Translations under genes and position numbers: made by a program | Notes under the pieces: model-generated | Told to the model about the DNA's origin: nothing | The model's database searches: none | What the model saw: only the letters and a program-made list of their open reading frames with translations | Source: an uncultured Pseudomonadota bacterium | GTDB taxonomy: Bacteria > Pseudomonadota > Alphaproteobacteria > RF32 > CAG-239 | Assembly (NCBI GenBank): GCA_902495305.1 | Contig: CABUWG010000066.1 | Span: 1-7,945, forward strand | DNA: 7,945 nt | Reading direction: 5' to 3' | Shown here: one piece after another, positions 1-5,212 of the stretch | Layout: each line of letters begins with the position of its first letter | Position numbering within the stretch: the first letter of the stretch is position 1

Positions 1-72
1 AAAGCTCAAATGTAAACAATTAATGAAAAGTGCCGCCGGTTTTTTGTACCATTAGAAAAAGATGATATACTG

Positions 73-104
73 GCTGATATGAGGTTTTAGTGGTTAATAT
101 CAGC
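73..104 (-). other. Weak hairpin downstream of the ribbon-helix-helix gene
   Basis: A perfect 8-bp inverted repeat (GCTGATAT / ATATCAGC) with a 16-nt loop lies just after the stop of the gene at 119-337 on the minus strand. The nearest T-run is more than 10 nt beyond the stem, so it is not a convincing intrinsic terminator. I see no other gene in bases 1-118. Confidence 0.3.
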
Positions 105-118
105 GGAGTTTTGCCGTT

Positions 119-337
119 TTATGGGCGAAGCGCTTGATTTTTCAGCTGTTTTAAAATATACACCCGAATGGCCGAAGATAAATTTTCCTGTTGACGTTCA
201 GAATCAATTTTTGTGACTAACTCATTGATTGTTTGATTGCTTTTTGCAGCAATGTCGCGGAGTTCTTCAATAAATTCCGGCTCGAGGGATATGCTGGTCG
301 AATGCCGGCTGGCAATAATGACAGAGAGTTTTTTCAT
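119..337 (-). CDS. Ribbon-helix-helix domain protein (alphaproteobacterial, SspB-associated)
   Basis: This 72-residue protein looks like a small ribbon-helix-helix (RHH) DNA-binding protein of the RHH_4 type. The N-terminal strand region (residues 5-20, containing HSTSISLEPEF) and the closing block NLSSAIRVYIL (about residues 52-62) match the pattern I know from alphaproteobacterial members, where a core such as HRTSVSLEPEFW is followed by NLSSALRVFVL. RHH proteins usually act as dimers that insert the N-terminal strand into the DNA major groove. The start codon lies only 2 nt after the sspB stop, and no clear Shine-Dalgarno is visible, so translational coupling to sspB is likely. This sspB-RHH order is common in Alphaproteobacteria. 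Its regulatory target is unknown. The family call is strong; DNA binding is inferred from the family. Confidence 0.8.
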   Translation of the reverse strand: MKKLSVIIASRHSTSISLEPEFIEELRDIAAKSNQTINELVTKIDSERQQENLSSAIRVYILKQLKNQALRP

Positions 338-339
338 GA

Positions 340-831
340 TTATTTTTTGCGAAAAGCGTCAATTGAAATCACTCTTGCCGGAGCGGAATCTTCTCTGCCG
401 GCGGAAGTCGATGTCTGAGAATTTTCGCCGTTGGAAGCCAGATCGGAATCGTTTTCGTGTTTGCCGCTGATTTCTTCATTAAAGCTCAGGCCGAATTTGG
501 CGTAAGGGTCTGCAAAATAGATGATGGCGTCGTACGGGATTGTCAATGTTTGCGGTATGCCGCCAAAACTCAAATCAACGCAGAAGGAATTTTTATCCAC
601 CAGAAGGTTGGAAAACTGGTGTTGCAGGACAATGGTCATTTCTTCAGGATACTGGCTTTTTAATTGTGATGAAATTTTGGTCTGCGGATGATTGGTCTTG
701 AAGGTGATGTAAAAATGGTTTTCACCCGGAAGTCCTTGGTCTTCTGCAATTTTCAGCGCTTCAATAACCACATTTTTCAGAGATTTTTCAATCAGTTTGT
801 CATAGTTTATTTCATTCAAATACGTTTGCAT
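340..831 (-). CDS. sspB: SspB, ClpXP specificity-enhancing factor (alphaproteobacterial type)
   Basis: This 163-residue protein is SspB, an adaptor that binds the ssrA degradation tag on stalled-ribosome products and tethers them to the ClpXP protease in the cytoplasm. The signature core is clear: LPGENHFYITF (residues 34-44), YPEEMTIVLQHQF (61-73), VDLSFGGIPQTLTIPYDAI (85-103) and FADPYAKFGLSF (106-117). An acidic, Ser-rich, low-complexity linker follows (about 119-150). The protein ends in VISIDAFRKK, a short conserved tail which, by analogy with other SspBs, should be the ClpX-docking peptide. The ATG at 829-831 is preceded by a modest AGGAT. The ssrA gene lies immediately upstream on the same strand, so the adaptor is encoded beside the RNA whose tag it recognises. 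The RHH gene follows after 2 nt, probably in one transcript. Length is normal for the alphaproteobacterial form. Confidence 0.95.
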   Translation of the reverse strand: MQTYLNEINYDKLIEKSLKNVVIEALKIAEDQGLPGENHFYITFKTNHPQTKISSQLKSQYPEEMTIVLQHQFSNLLVDKNSFCVDLSFGGIPQTLTIPYDAIIYFADPYAKFGLSFNEEISGKHENDSDLASNGENSQTSTSAGREDSAPARVISIDAFRKK

Positions 832-861
832 ATCCTGTTATCCCGCATTCTGTTTTTTTAT

Positions 862-892
862 AAAAACGGGCCGTTCTGTTGCTAGGTGGCCC
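862..892 (-). terminator. Hairpin plus T-run at the 3' end of the ssrA transcript
   Basis: Read leftward, GGGCC (888-892) pairs with GGCCC (868-872) across a 15-nt loop and is followed at once by five T residues (862-866). This marks the 3' boundary of the tmRNA precursor. The stem may also be part of the mature coding piece. It lies about 30 nt before sspB, which may therefore rely on readthrough or on its own promoter. Confidence 0.65.
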
Positions 893-1076
893 AGACCCCA
901 CTTATAACTAACCAAAGCTACAAGGATTTATGTTCGTTGCCTTGCTATTAAGCAGCTACAGCAACAGGTGCAAAGTTATCGTTTGCATTCATTTATTTTG
1001 AACCGATAACGGTGGTATCTCACCGGACACAGCTATAAGTATCTTTATTACTTCCTGTCTACCCTGTTTCACCCCC
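867..1076 (-). ncRNA. ssrA: Coding RNA piece of the two-piece tmRNA
   Basis: This half of tmRNA starts with GGGGGTG at 1076-1070 (5' strand of the acceptor stem), continues through the D-arm-like segment, reaches the tag reading frame at 986-948, and ends near the GC hairpin at 892-868. The 5' end is set by pairing with the acceptor piece. The 3' end is approximate, because the exact processing position cannot be read from sequence. Confidence 0.85.
948..986 (-). other. tmRNA proteolysis tag reading frame (ANDNFAPVAVAA)
   Basis: The resume codon GCA (986-984) opens a 12-codon frame, ANDNFAPVAVAA, ending in TAA (950-948) with a second in-frame stop, TAG (947-945), directly after it. With the charged alanine the tag would be AANDNF...AVAA. 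The AANDN part is the type of sequence SspB binds, and the C-terminal Ala-Ala is the ClpX degron, so the tag fits the sspB gene next door. Confidence 0.95.
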
Positions 1077-1089
1077 GTTGAGAACTTGC

Positions 1090-1229
1090 TCTGTGGTCAA
1101 TTTTGTCGTCCTTATTTTAATTTTCTAAGTCATGTACGCTTATGTACACTCCTGTCGAAAATTAAAATAACTCCTAAAACTAGACTCACATATCAAGTTT
1201 CACCCCCGTAAAAGCCGCTCTATGGCCTG
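1090..1229 (-). repeat. tmRNA intervening-segment repeat, unit 1
   Basis: This 140-bp unit is about 96% identical to unit 3 (1355-1493). It contains a perfect 14-bp inverted repeat (1112-1125 with 1157-1170) whose loop holds a second small inverted repeat, TGTAC-N6-GTACA. One edge contains a 13-nt stretch (1197-1209) identical to the start of the coding piece (1066-1078), so the 5' boundary sequence of the coding RNA is duplicated here. Confidence 0.85.
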
Positions 1230-1354
1230 CTAGGGCGTCGGTTTCAAATTTTTGTTCGGTCATGTACCTCTATGTACACTCCGCTTCACAAAAATTTTCT
1301 CCTCCTACTATCAGTCTCATATATCGCCTTTTCCGACCACACATCGGAATAGGG
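1230..1354 (-). repeat. tmRNA intervening-segment repeat, unit 2 (diverged)
   Basis: This unit lies between the two near-identical units and shares their layout but not most of their sequence. A 10-bp perfect inverted repeat (1246-1255 with 1288-1297) replaces the 14-bp stem, with both arms changed together. The loop keeps TCATGTAC and TATGTACACTCC with altered bases between them. Preserved shape with altered stem sequence suggests an RNA hairpin. Confidence 0.65.
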
Positions 1355-1493
1355 TCTGTGGTCAATTTTGTCGTCCTTATTTTAATTTTCTAAGTCATGT
1401 ACGCTTATGTACACTCCTGTCGAAAATTAAAATAACTCCTAAAACCAGACTCACATATCAAGTTTCAGCCCGTAAAGGCCGCACTATGGACTG
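1355..1493 (-). repeat. tmRNA intervening-segment repeat, unit 3
   Basis: This is the second near-identical copy, offset 265 bp from unit 1, with the same 14-bp stem (1377-1390 with 1422-1435) and the same loop. It differs from unit 1 by about five substitutions and one deletion, mainly at the edge that resembles the coding-piece start, where a run of five C residues is altered. About 47 bases of unremarkable sequence separate it from the acceptor piece. Confidence 0.85.
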
Positions 1494-1540
1494 TCAGAGT
1501 GTTGCCTAAGATAACGACTTTAGGGTTGCGTGTAAAAAAT

Positions 1541-1620
1541 TGGTGGAGGTGCTGGGTACTGCCCCCAGGTCCAAAAAGCCTATTTCATACCGCCTCTAGT
1601 GTCATAGTCAGTTGCCTGAC
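1541..1620 (-). ncRNA. ssrA: Acceptor RNA piece of the two-piece tmRNA
   Basis: Read leftward, this piece ends at 1541 with CACCTCCACCA, which provides the 3' acceptor strand, discriminator A and an encoded CCA. Just upstream is the T-arm, stem CTGGG/CCCAG with loop GGCAGTA. That loop lacks the usual TTCRA sequence, as I recall for alphaproteobacterial tmRNAs. The GGAC before the T-stem also fits tmRNA. The 5' end is taken from the promoter position and is approximate. Confidence 0.88.
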
Positions 1621-1627
1621 AAAATAT

Positions 1628-1656
1628 ATTATAGATAGAAATTATTACTTTTTCAA
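1628..1656 (-). promoter_or_regulatory. Sigma-70 promoter for ssrA
   Basis: On the minus strand, a -35 box TTGAAA (1656-1651), a 17-nt spacer and a perfect -10 box TATAAT (1633-1628) predict a start near 1620, exactly where the acceptor piece should begin. This is the best promoter in the window and suits an abundant RNA. Confidence 0.85.
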
Positions 1657-1669
1657 GCCTAAGCTTGAA
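1652..1669. repeat. Palindrome overlapping the ssrA -35 box
   Basis: TTCAAGC (1652-1658) and GCTTGAA (1663-1669) form a perfect 7-bp inverted repeat with a CTAA centre. It covers most of the ssrA -35 box and lies in the spacer between the divergent ssrA and folA transcripts. It could be an operator, but no binding protein can be named. Confidence 0.4.
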
Positions 1670-1708
1670 GAATCTTTAATAATTCTGTGGGTAAGCGGAC
1701 AAGAATTT

Positions 1709-1736
1709 TTGTTTTGAACGGGACTTATGGTATTTT
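1709..1736 (+). promoter_or_regulatory. Possible promoter for folA-dut
   Basis: TTGTTT (1709-1714), a 16-nt spacer and TATTTT (1731-1736) form a weak sigma-70-like pair. The predicted start near 1743 leaves a very short leader that still includes the AAGGAG at 1745-1750. This is a low-confidence match in AT-rich sequence. Confidence 0.3.
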
Positions 1737-1756
1737 GCCTGTTAAAGGAGAATAAA

Positions 1757-2323
1757 ATGACAAAAGTTGCAATCTGGTGCCGGCATCAAAATGACAATAT
1801 TATCGGTATTGGTTCTGATATTCCATGGAATGTGCCGTCGGATGCGCAGAAGTTTGTGCGTATGGTGACGGGGCAGAATGTTGTGGCGGGCCGCCGGACT
1901 TATGAAACCCTTCCCGAGCGGACGCTGCCGGAAGCCAGAATATTTGTTTTGACCTCAAATCCGGATTATGAAGTGTCCGATATTCAAAAACATCAGGTTA
2001 TTGACAGTCTTAAAATATTCAAAGATTTTGACGAGGATTTGTATATTGCCGGCGGCGCAAAAGTTTATGAGCAGTTTTTTACCACGATGCCCAAACTTTT
2101 GCCGGAAATTGTTGTTGATTGTGTTTATCAGGGCAGCTTAAATCCTGAGTGTAATGGTGAAATTGCCGATATAACTTCTTGTATTGACGTTCTTAATAAG
2201 AAATATGTTAAAATTTCTTGTGATTATGAAAAAGATAACGTGACAACTGCAATTTATGTCCGCCGCGGAGAGTTTGTCGATCAGGCGGTTTTGAAAAAAC
2301 TGTTGTCAGAGATTGAGGGGTAA
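1757..2323 (+). CDS. folA: Dihydrofolate reductase
   Basis: This 188-residue protein is dihydrofolate reductase, which reduces dihydrofolate to tetrahydrofolate with NADPH and so supports thymidylate, purine and one-carbon metabolism. Diagnostic blocks are IIGIGSDIPWNVPSD (residues 15-29, with Trp24 and the acid Asp29 matching Trp22/Asp27 of the E. coli enzyme), VVAGRRTYETLP (the MGRxTxES block) and LYIAGGAKVYEQF (the GGxxxY cofactor block). The start at 1757 is chosen over an upstream in-frame ATG at 1727 because AAGGAG (1745-1750) sits 6 nt before it and the family N-terminus begins there. Oddities: the first strand reads IWCRH where small hydrophobic residues are usual, the Arg matching E. 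coli Arg57 appears shifted or lost, and a helical C-terminal tail extends past the usual end. dut follows after 3 nt. Confidence 0.9.
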   Translation: MTKVAIWCRHQNDNIIGIGSDIPWNVPSDAQKFVRMVTGQNVVAGRRTYETLPERTLPEARIFVLTSNPDYEVSDIQKHQVIDSLKIFKDFDEDLYIAGGAKVYEQFFTTMPKLLPEIVVDCVYQGSLNPECNGEIADITSCIDVLNKKYVKISCDYEKDNVTTAIYVRRGEFVDQAVLKKLLSEIEG

Positions 2324-2326
2324 AAT

Positions 2327-2806
2327 ATGCAGCTTGAAATGCAAGAAACAATAATTAAGGTCTTGAAACTTCCTCATTATGTTGAGAATGAGTCTAACCT
2401 CAGATATTCAACGCCGGCAGCTGCCTGCTTTGATATCTGCGCGGCCGTTGCGGAACCGGTTGTTCTGAAAGCGGGAGAAAGGTTTGCCGTACCGACCGGT
2501 GTGAAGTTTATTCCCGAATATCCGATCTGGTGCCGGATTAATTCCCGCAGCGGTCTAGCTTTGAAGGCGGGCGTGATTGCCATCGGCGGGATTATTGATA
2601 CGGATTATCGCGGCGAGATTAAGGTTATTTTGCTTAATACAAATAATCGGGAGGGAACGGATTATGTTATTAATCCCGGAGAGCGTATTGCGCAGGTTGA
2701 AATTCCTTTTCCTTATCGGGCGGTGTTTGAAGAAATTACGCCGGAAGAATTTGTGCGATTTGAGACGACGCGCGGCGAAGGCGGATTTGGTTCTACCGGA
2801 AAATAA
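2327..2806 (+). CDS. dut: dUTP diphosphatase (dUTPase)
   Basis: This 159-residue protein is a trimeric-type dUTPase that hydrolyses dUTP to dUMP and pyrophosphate, keeping uracil out of DNA and supplying the thymidylate precursor. All five family motifs are in order: I, AACFDICA (32-39); II, SRSGLALKAGV (73-83); III, GGIIDTDYRGEI (87-98, catalytic Asp91 and base-binding Tyr94); IV, PGERIAQVEI (117-126); V, RGEGGFGSTG (149-158), the flexible C-terminal arm that closes over the phosphates. Length is typical. The start at 2327 has GAGGGG (2315-2320) 6 nt upstream, inside the end of folA; a second Met at 2339 has no such site. The 3-nt gap from folA indicates one operon for dTMP metabolism. Confidence 0.96.
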   Translation: MQLEMQETIIKVLKLPHYVENESNLRYSTPAAACFDICAAVAEPVVLKAGERFAVPTGVKFIPEYPIWCRINSRSGLALKAGVIAIGGIIDTDYRGEIKVILLNTNNREGTDYVINPGERIAQVEIPFPYRAVFEEITPEEFVRFETTRGEGGFGSTGK

Positions 2807-2822
2807 AATATTGCAAAATTCG

Positions 2823-2850
2823 GGCAGGCATGATAAAGTGCCTGCCAATT
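2823..2850 (+). terminator. Hairpin after dut (possible weak terminator)
   Basis: GGCAGGCA (2823-2830) pairs perfectly with TGCCTGCC (2839-2846) around an 8-nt loop, followed by AT-rich sequence without a clean T-run. It may attenuate or process the transcript between dut and the next gene. It also argues against translation starting at the ATG at 2830, which lies at the end of the first arm. Confidence 0.5.
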
Positions 2851-2883
2851 AAATTTATTTATGAATTATTAAAATATATTATT

Positions 2884-3405
2884 ATGGAATTGAGCGTTTT
2901 ATTACCAAGTACGAACCGGGAATATTTGATGGATGTCGTTTCAAGGCGTGATGCCGCAGGCAAGCAACTATTAAGCGATATTATCGGCAATTGGATGTTG
3001 GATGAAAATCCGCTGTTTGGAAAATTTATGATTTTGAACTATGCCAAATCTGCCAATTATGTGGATTTTTTTATTAAAGCTCTTAAAAACCGGATGCTTG
3101 ATTGCGGATTTTATTGCAATTGGGACAAGTTTTTTGAACTCTTGGAAAATTTGACGGAGCTTTGGCAAATTCGCAGCCTTACAGCTGTTTTGGCGGCAAT
3201 GCCCGAGGTTGACTGGGAGCAGGAGTATTGGCGCCGTCGGGAGATATTTAAAGGTTTTGTTCCAAAGGATAAAGCCGAAAATGAGTATACCCGCTGTTTG
3301 CTGCTTTTGAAGTCGCTTCCGGCAACGCAAAATCTGAAATCTGCTTTGGAAGAGTATGCGGAAGAAAGCTTGCTGATTGCAGAAATTCTTAAAGAAAAAT
3401 TCTAA
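2884..3405 (+). CDS. Hypothetical helical protein
   Basis: I do not recognise this 173-residue protein. It is rich in Leu, Glu and Lys and appears almost wholly alpha-helical, with no signal peptide or membrane segment and no catalytic motif I can name. Aromatic residues cluster in the middle (FGKFMILNYAKSANYVDFF), and the C-terminus is an amphipathic helix ending LLIAEILKEKF. It lies 77 nt after dut on the same strand and is closed by a strong terminator, so it may be the last gene of the folA-dut transcript. The start is uncertain. An in-frame ATG at 2830 overlaps a hairpin; 2884 is chosen as the next Met but lacks a Shine-Dalgarno; 2929 is possible. Codon use and composition resemble folA and dut, so it is probably a real resident gene. 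Confidence 0.65.
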   Translation: MELSVLLPSTNREYLMDVVSRRDAAGKQLLSDIIGNWMLDENPLFGKFMILNYAKSANYVDFFIKALKNRMLDCGFYCNWDKFFELLENLTELWQIRSLTAVLAAMPEVDWEQEYWRRREIFKGFVPKDKAENEYTRCLLLLKSLPATQNLKSALEEYAEESLLIAEILKEKF

Positions 3406-3423
3406 ACTTGGGAAAATTTAATA

Positions 3424-3451
3424 AACCGCTGAAATTTCAGCGGTTTTTTTT
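3424..3451 (+). terminator. Strong intrinsic terminator
   Basis: AACCGCTGA and TCAGCGGTT form a perfect stem (3424-3432 with 3437-3445) around AATT, followed by a run of T residues to 3451. It ends the folA-dut-hypothetical block and isolates it from the retroelement downstream. Confidence 0.95.
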
Positions 3452-3744
3452 GGGGGTGGGGCTGTCGGGGATTTGCCGGAGAGGTCTTGGCGTTGGTTGG
3501 CGGTTGTCAGGTTTGATTATATGAATTTAGTGGATAAGCTATAATTTTGGGTTTTTTTCTTCTAAAGCTGATATAATATCCGCATGTGGCAATAGGAGCG
3601 GCAAGTATGGCCGTTCAGGCAGAATTTTGCGAGATTTCCGATGATTACGGTTGTCGGAAGAGAGCGTTTTTTTATTAAAAAAGGGTCATCCACAGCATAC
3701 CCTGTATGTTGTTTAGTTTTGAGTGATGACAGCTAATGTTTTGT
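3452..3744 (+). promoter_or_regulatory. Leader region upstream of the DGR template repeat
   Basis: This 293-nt stretch has no long gene. Two TATAAT boxes (3540-3545 and 3572-3577) could drive the template RNA and reverse transcriptase, but neither has a convincing -35 at the right distance. A short reading frame with a good ribosome site sits at 3607-3678. Just before the template repeat, CATAC and GTATG form a tiny inverted repeat near 3699-3711. A DGR needs its template transcribed, so the promoter should lie here. Confidence 0.35.
3607..3678 (+). CDS. Possible 23-residue leader peptide before the template repeat
   Basis: An ATG preceded by AGGAG (3594-3598, 8-nt spacing) opens a 23-codon frame beginning MAVQAEFCEISDDYG and ending in TAA. 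It contains two Cys and ends in aromatic residues (FFY). I recognise no family. It could be a translated leader of the DGR transcript or a chance frame; only the good ribosome site supports it. Confidence 0.3.
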   Translation: MAVQAEFCEISDDYGCRKRAFFY

Positions 3745-3862
3745 TTGGTCGTCGTCCGAGAATAGTAATAACAATTCTTGGAATCTCAATATGGGCAGCG
3801 GTAATCGGAACAACAACAATAAGAACAACAACAATTCCGTTCGCTGTTTCCAGCTTTTTTAA
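3745..3862 (+). repeat. DGR template repeat (TR)
   Basis: This is the invariant donor sequence copied by the reverse transcriptase with adenine mutagenesis. Bases 3745-3831 align gaplessly with the variable repeat at 7859-7945: 16 mismatches, every one at a TR adenine (of 34), and no mismatch at the 53 non-adenine positions. In the target frame, WSSS (3746-3757) is followed by a run with 15 AAY asparagine codons, then NSVRCFQLF and TAA (3860-3862). AAY codons can mutate widely without creating stops, a hallmark of DGR templates. The A-poor 3' end (about 3836-3859) is where the initiation-of-mutagenic-homology element would be expected. The boundary beyond 3831 is inferred, because the variable repeat leaves the window there. 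Confidence 0.95.
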
Positions 3863-3901
3863 TAATGAATCCGTGTGCCTGTACGGTTTTGGGAATTTGT
3901 T

Positions 3902-5185
3902 ATGAAGCAGACGGAGCTTTTTGAAGATTCCGGCGAGGTTCTGTCGGGGCAGGTAACGCTTGAAGACGTCTTCAGGGCATATTACGAATGCCGCAGAACC
4001 AAACGGCGGACAGTTAATGCTCTGGCTTTTGAATTAAATTTTGAGCAGGAACTGATACGTCTTTGGCAGGAAATTAATTCCGATACATACAAAATCGGCC
4101 GTTCTATTGCCTTTATTGTCAAATATCCGGTTCAGAGAGAGGTTTTTGCCGCGGATTTTCGGGACAGAATAGTTCACCATCTGGTTATTTCAAAATTAAA
4201 TTCCCTGTTTGAAAAAGAGTTTATTGATGACAGTTACAGTTGCCGCGACGGCAAAGGCACGTTGTACGGCGTGCAGCGCATTCAGGAAAAAATTGTTGAA
4301 TGCTCCGCCGGTTATACACGGGACTGTTATATTCTGAAGCTTGATATCCGGTCTTTTTTTATGAGTATTGACAAGAATATTTTGTACCGGAAATTATTTG
4401 AATTTATTTCTGAAAAGTATCATGAACCGGACAAGTATATTATTTTGCGTCTGGTTAAGCAGATTGTTTTTTACAATCCTGAAGACAACTGCGTGATAAA
4501 AGGCAAAAGGTCGGATTGGAACGGGTTGCCGTATTATAAAAGCCTGTTTTGGTCTTGCCGGCATTGCGGTCTGCCCATCGGTAATCTGACGTCTCAGATT
4601 TTTGCCAATTTTTATTTGAACGATTTGGATCGGTATGTGACGCAGGATTTGGGAATTGAATATTACGGACGGTATGTCGATGATTTTGTTTTGATTCATC
4701 GGGATAAGAAAGTCCTGCTGTCGGCGCGGGACAAAATTCGTGCTTTTTTACGAATCCGGCTGAAGCTTGATTTGCATCCGCAAAAATTTTATCTGCAACA
4801 CTACAGTAAAGGAGTCAAATTTATCGGAGCGGTTATAAAGCCGAATCGCGTGTATATCGGCAATCGTACCAAAAAAAGTTTGTACCGGAAAATATATTCG
4901 CTGTTGCCGGAAATGGCGCAGGGCGTGCGGCAGACGCTTGACGGCCTGATGCATTTTGCTTCCAGTGTGAATTCGTATCTTGGGTTTATGCGGCATTATA
5001 ATACGTACAATCTGCGTTCAAAAATATTAAAGTTGCTGGACAATACTTTTTTGGGTGAGATTTCCGAACTCAGGCCGCGGGCAGAGAAGTTTGCTGTTGA
5101 TAAAAGATTCTGCCCACATGGTCAAAAAAGGCGCCAGCTGCGCAGGCAGCGGCAATACCGGCGCTTTCAACGTTATAAAAAATAA
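3902..5185 (+). CDS. DGR-type reverse transcriptase
   Basis: This 427-residue protein is the reverse transcriptase of a diversity-generating retroelement. It copies the template-repeat RNA into cDNA, misincorporating opposite adenines. Visible motifs are ILKLDIRSFFMSID (catalytic Asp148 of the first Asp motif), the DGR-style GLPIGNLTSQIFANFYLNDLD block with SQ at 231-232, the catalytic YVDD (258-261), and GVKFIGAVI after it. The segment before GLPIGN (NCVIKGKRSDWNGLPYYKSLF split around Cys/Trp) is characteristic of this clade. No nuclease or maturase domain is seen. The C-terminus is very basic (KRRQLRRQRQYRRFQRYKK), suiting nucleic-acid binding. I choose ATG 3902 (weak GGGAA 6 nt upstream) over GTG 3875. 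The TR ends about 40 nt upstream and avd starts 27 nt downstream, so all three are probably co-transcribed. Confidence 0.96.
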   Translation: MKQTELFEDSGEVLSGQVTLEDVFRAYYECRRTKRRTVNALAFELNFEQELIRLWQEINSDTYKIGRSIAFIVKYPVQREVFAADFRDRIVHHLVISKLNSLFEKEFIDDSYSCRDGKGTLYGVQRIQEKIVECSAGYTRDCYILKLDIRSFFMSIDKNILYRKLFEFISEKYHEPDKYIILRLVKQIVFYNPEDNCVIKGKRSDWNGLPYYKSLFWSCRHCGLPIGNLTSQIFANFYLNDLDRYVTQDLGIEYYGRYVDDFVLIHRDKKVLLSARDKIRAFLRIRLKLDLHPQKFYLQHYSKGVKFIGAVIKPNRVYIGNRTKKSLYRKIYSLLPEMAQGVRQTLDGLMHFASSVNSYLGFMRHYNTYNLRSKILKLLDNTFLGEISELRPRAEKFAVDKRFCPHGQKRRQLRRQRQYRRFQRYKK

Positions 5186-5212
5186 TTTTCAGATAACAAA
5201 CAGGAGAAAAAA

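Larger units (their letters stand above)
862..1620 (-). ncRNA. ssrA: Permuted two-piece tmRNA gene (ssrA)
   Basis: tmRNA rescues stalled ribosomes: it enters as an alanyl-tRNA mimic and then encodes a degradation tag. The gene here is circularly permuted, as in Alphaproteobacteria, with the acceptor piece first (1620 to 1541), then an intervening segment (1540-1077), then the coding piece (1076 to about 867). Evidence: the acceptor piece ends in CACCTCC plus ACCA, and the coding piece begins GGGGGTG, which pairs with CACCTCC over seven positions including one G-U wobble. The acceptor has a 5-bp T-stem (CTGGG/CCCAG) with a 7-nt loop. The coding piece carries the tag frame ANDNFAPVAVAA followed by tandem stops. 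A near-consensus promoter sits just upstream and a hairpin with T-run at the end. Oddly, the intervening segment is about 464 nt and contains three repeat units. Piece boundaries are inferred from pairing, not from mapped ends. Confidence 0.93.

Noticed and set aside
1090..1493. CRISPR array, because similar units recur in tandem.
   Set aside because: Units are ~130 bp and similar throughout, with no short repeats separated by unique spacers, and they lie inside the tmRNA gene.
1252..1509. Plus-strand open frames across the repeat region 1252-1717.
   Set aside because: They lie in the tmRNA spacer and acceptor piece; they have no ribosome sites and their sequence is explained by RNA repeats.
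3723..3905. A 60-codon plus-strand frame over the template repeat.
   Set aside because: It reads the TR in a frame other than that of the target and has no ribosome site.
3902..5185. Group II intron or retron as the source of the reverse transcriptase.
   Set aside because: There is no maturase or endonuclease domain and no intron RNA structure; the TR/VR adenine pattern and Avd partner identify a DGR.
5120..5200. The +1 frame across the RT C-terminus reads GSGNTGAFNVIKNN, reminiscent of some lectin-like DGR variable regions, suggesting a second template or target remnant.
   Set aside because: No second copy exists in the window, there is no adenine-specific partner, and the RT frame runs through it normally with a plausible basic tail.
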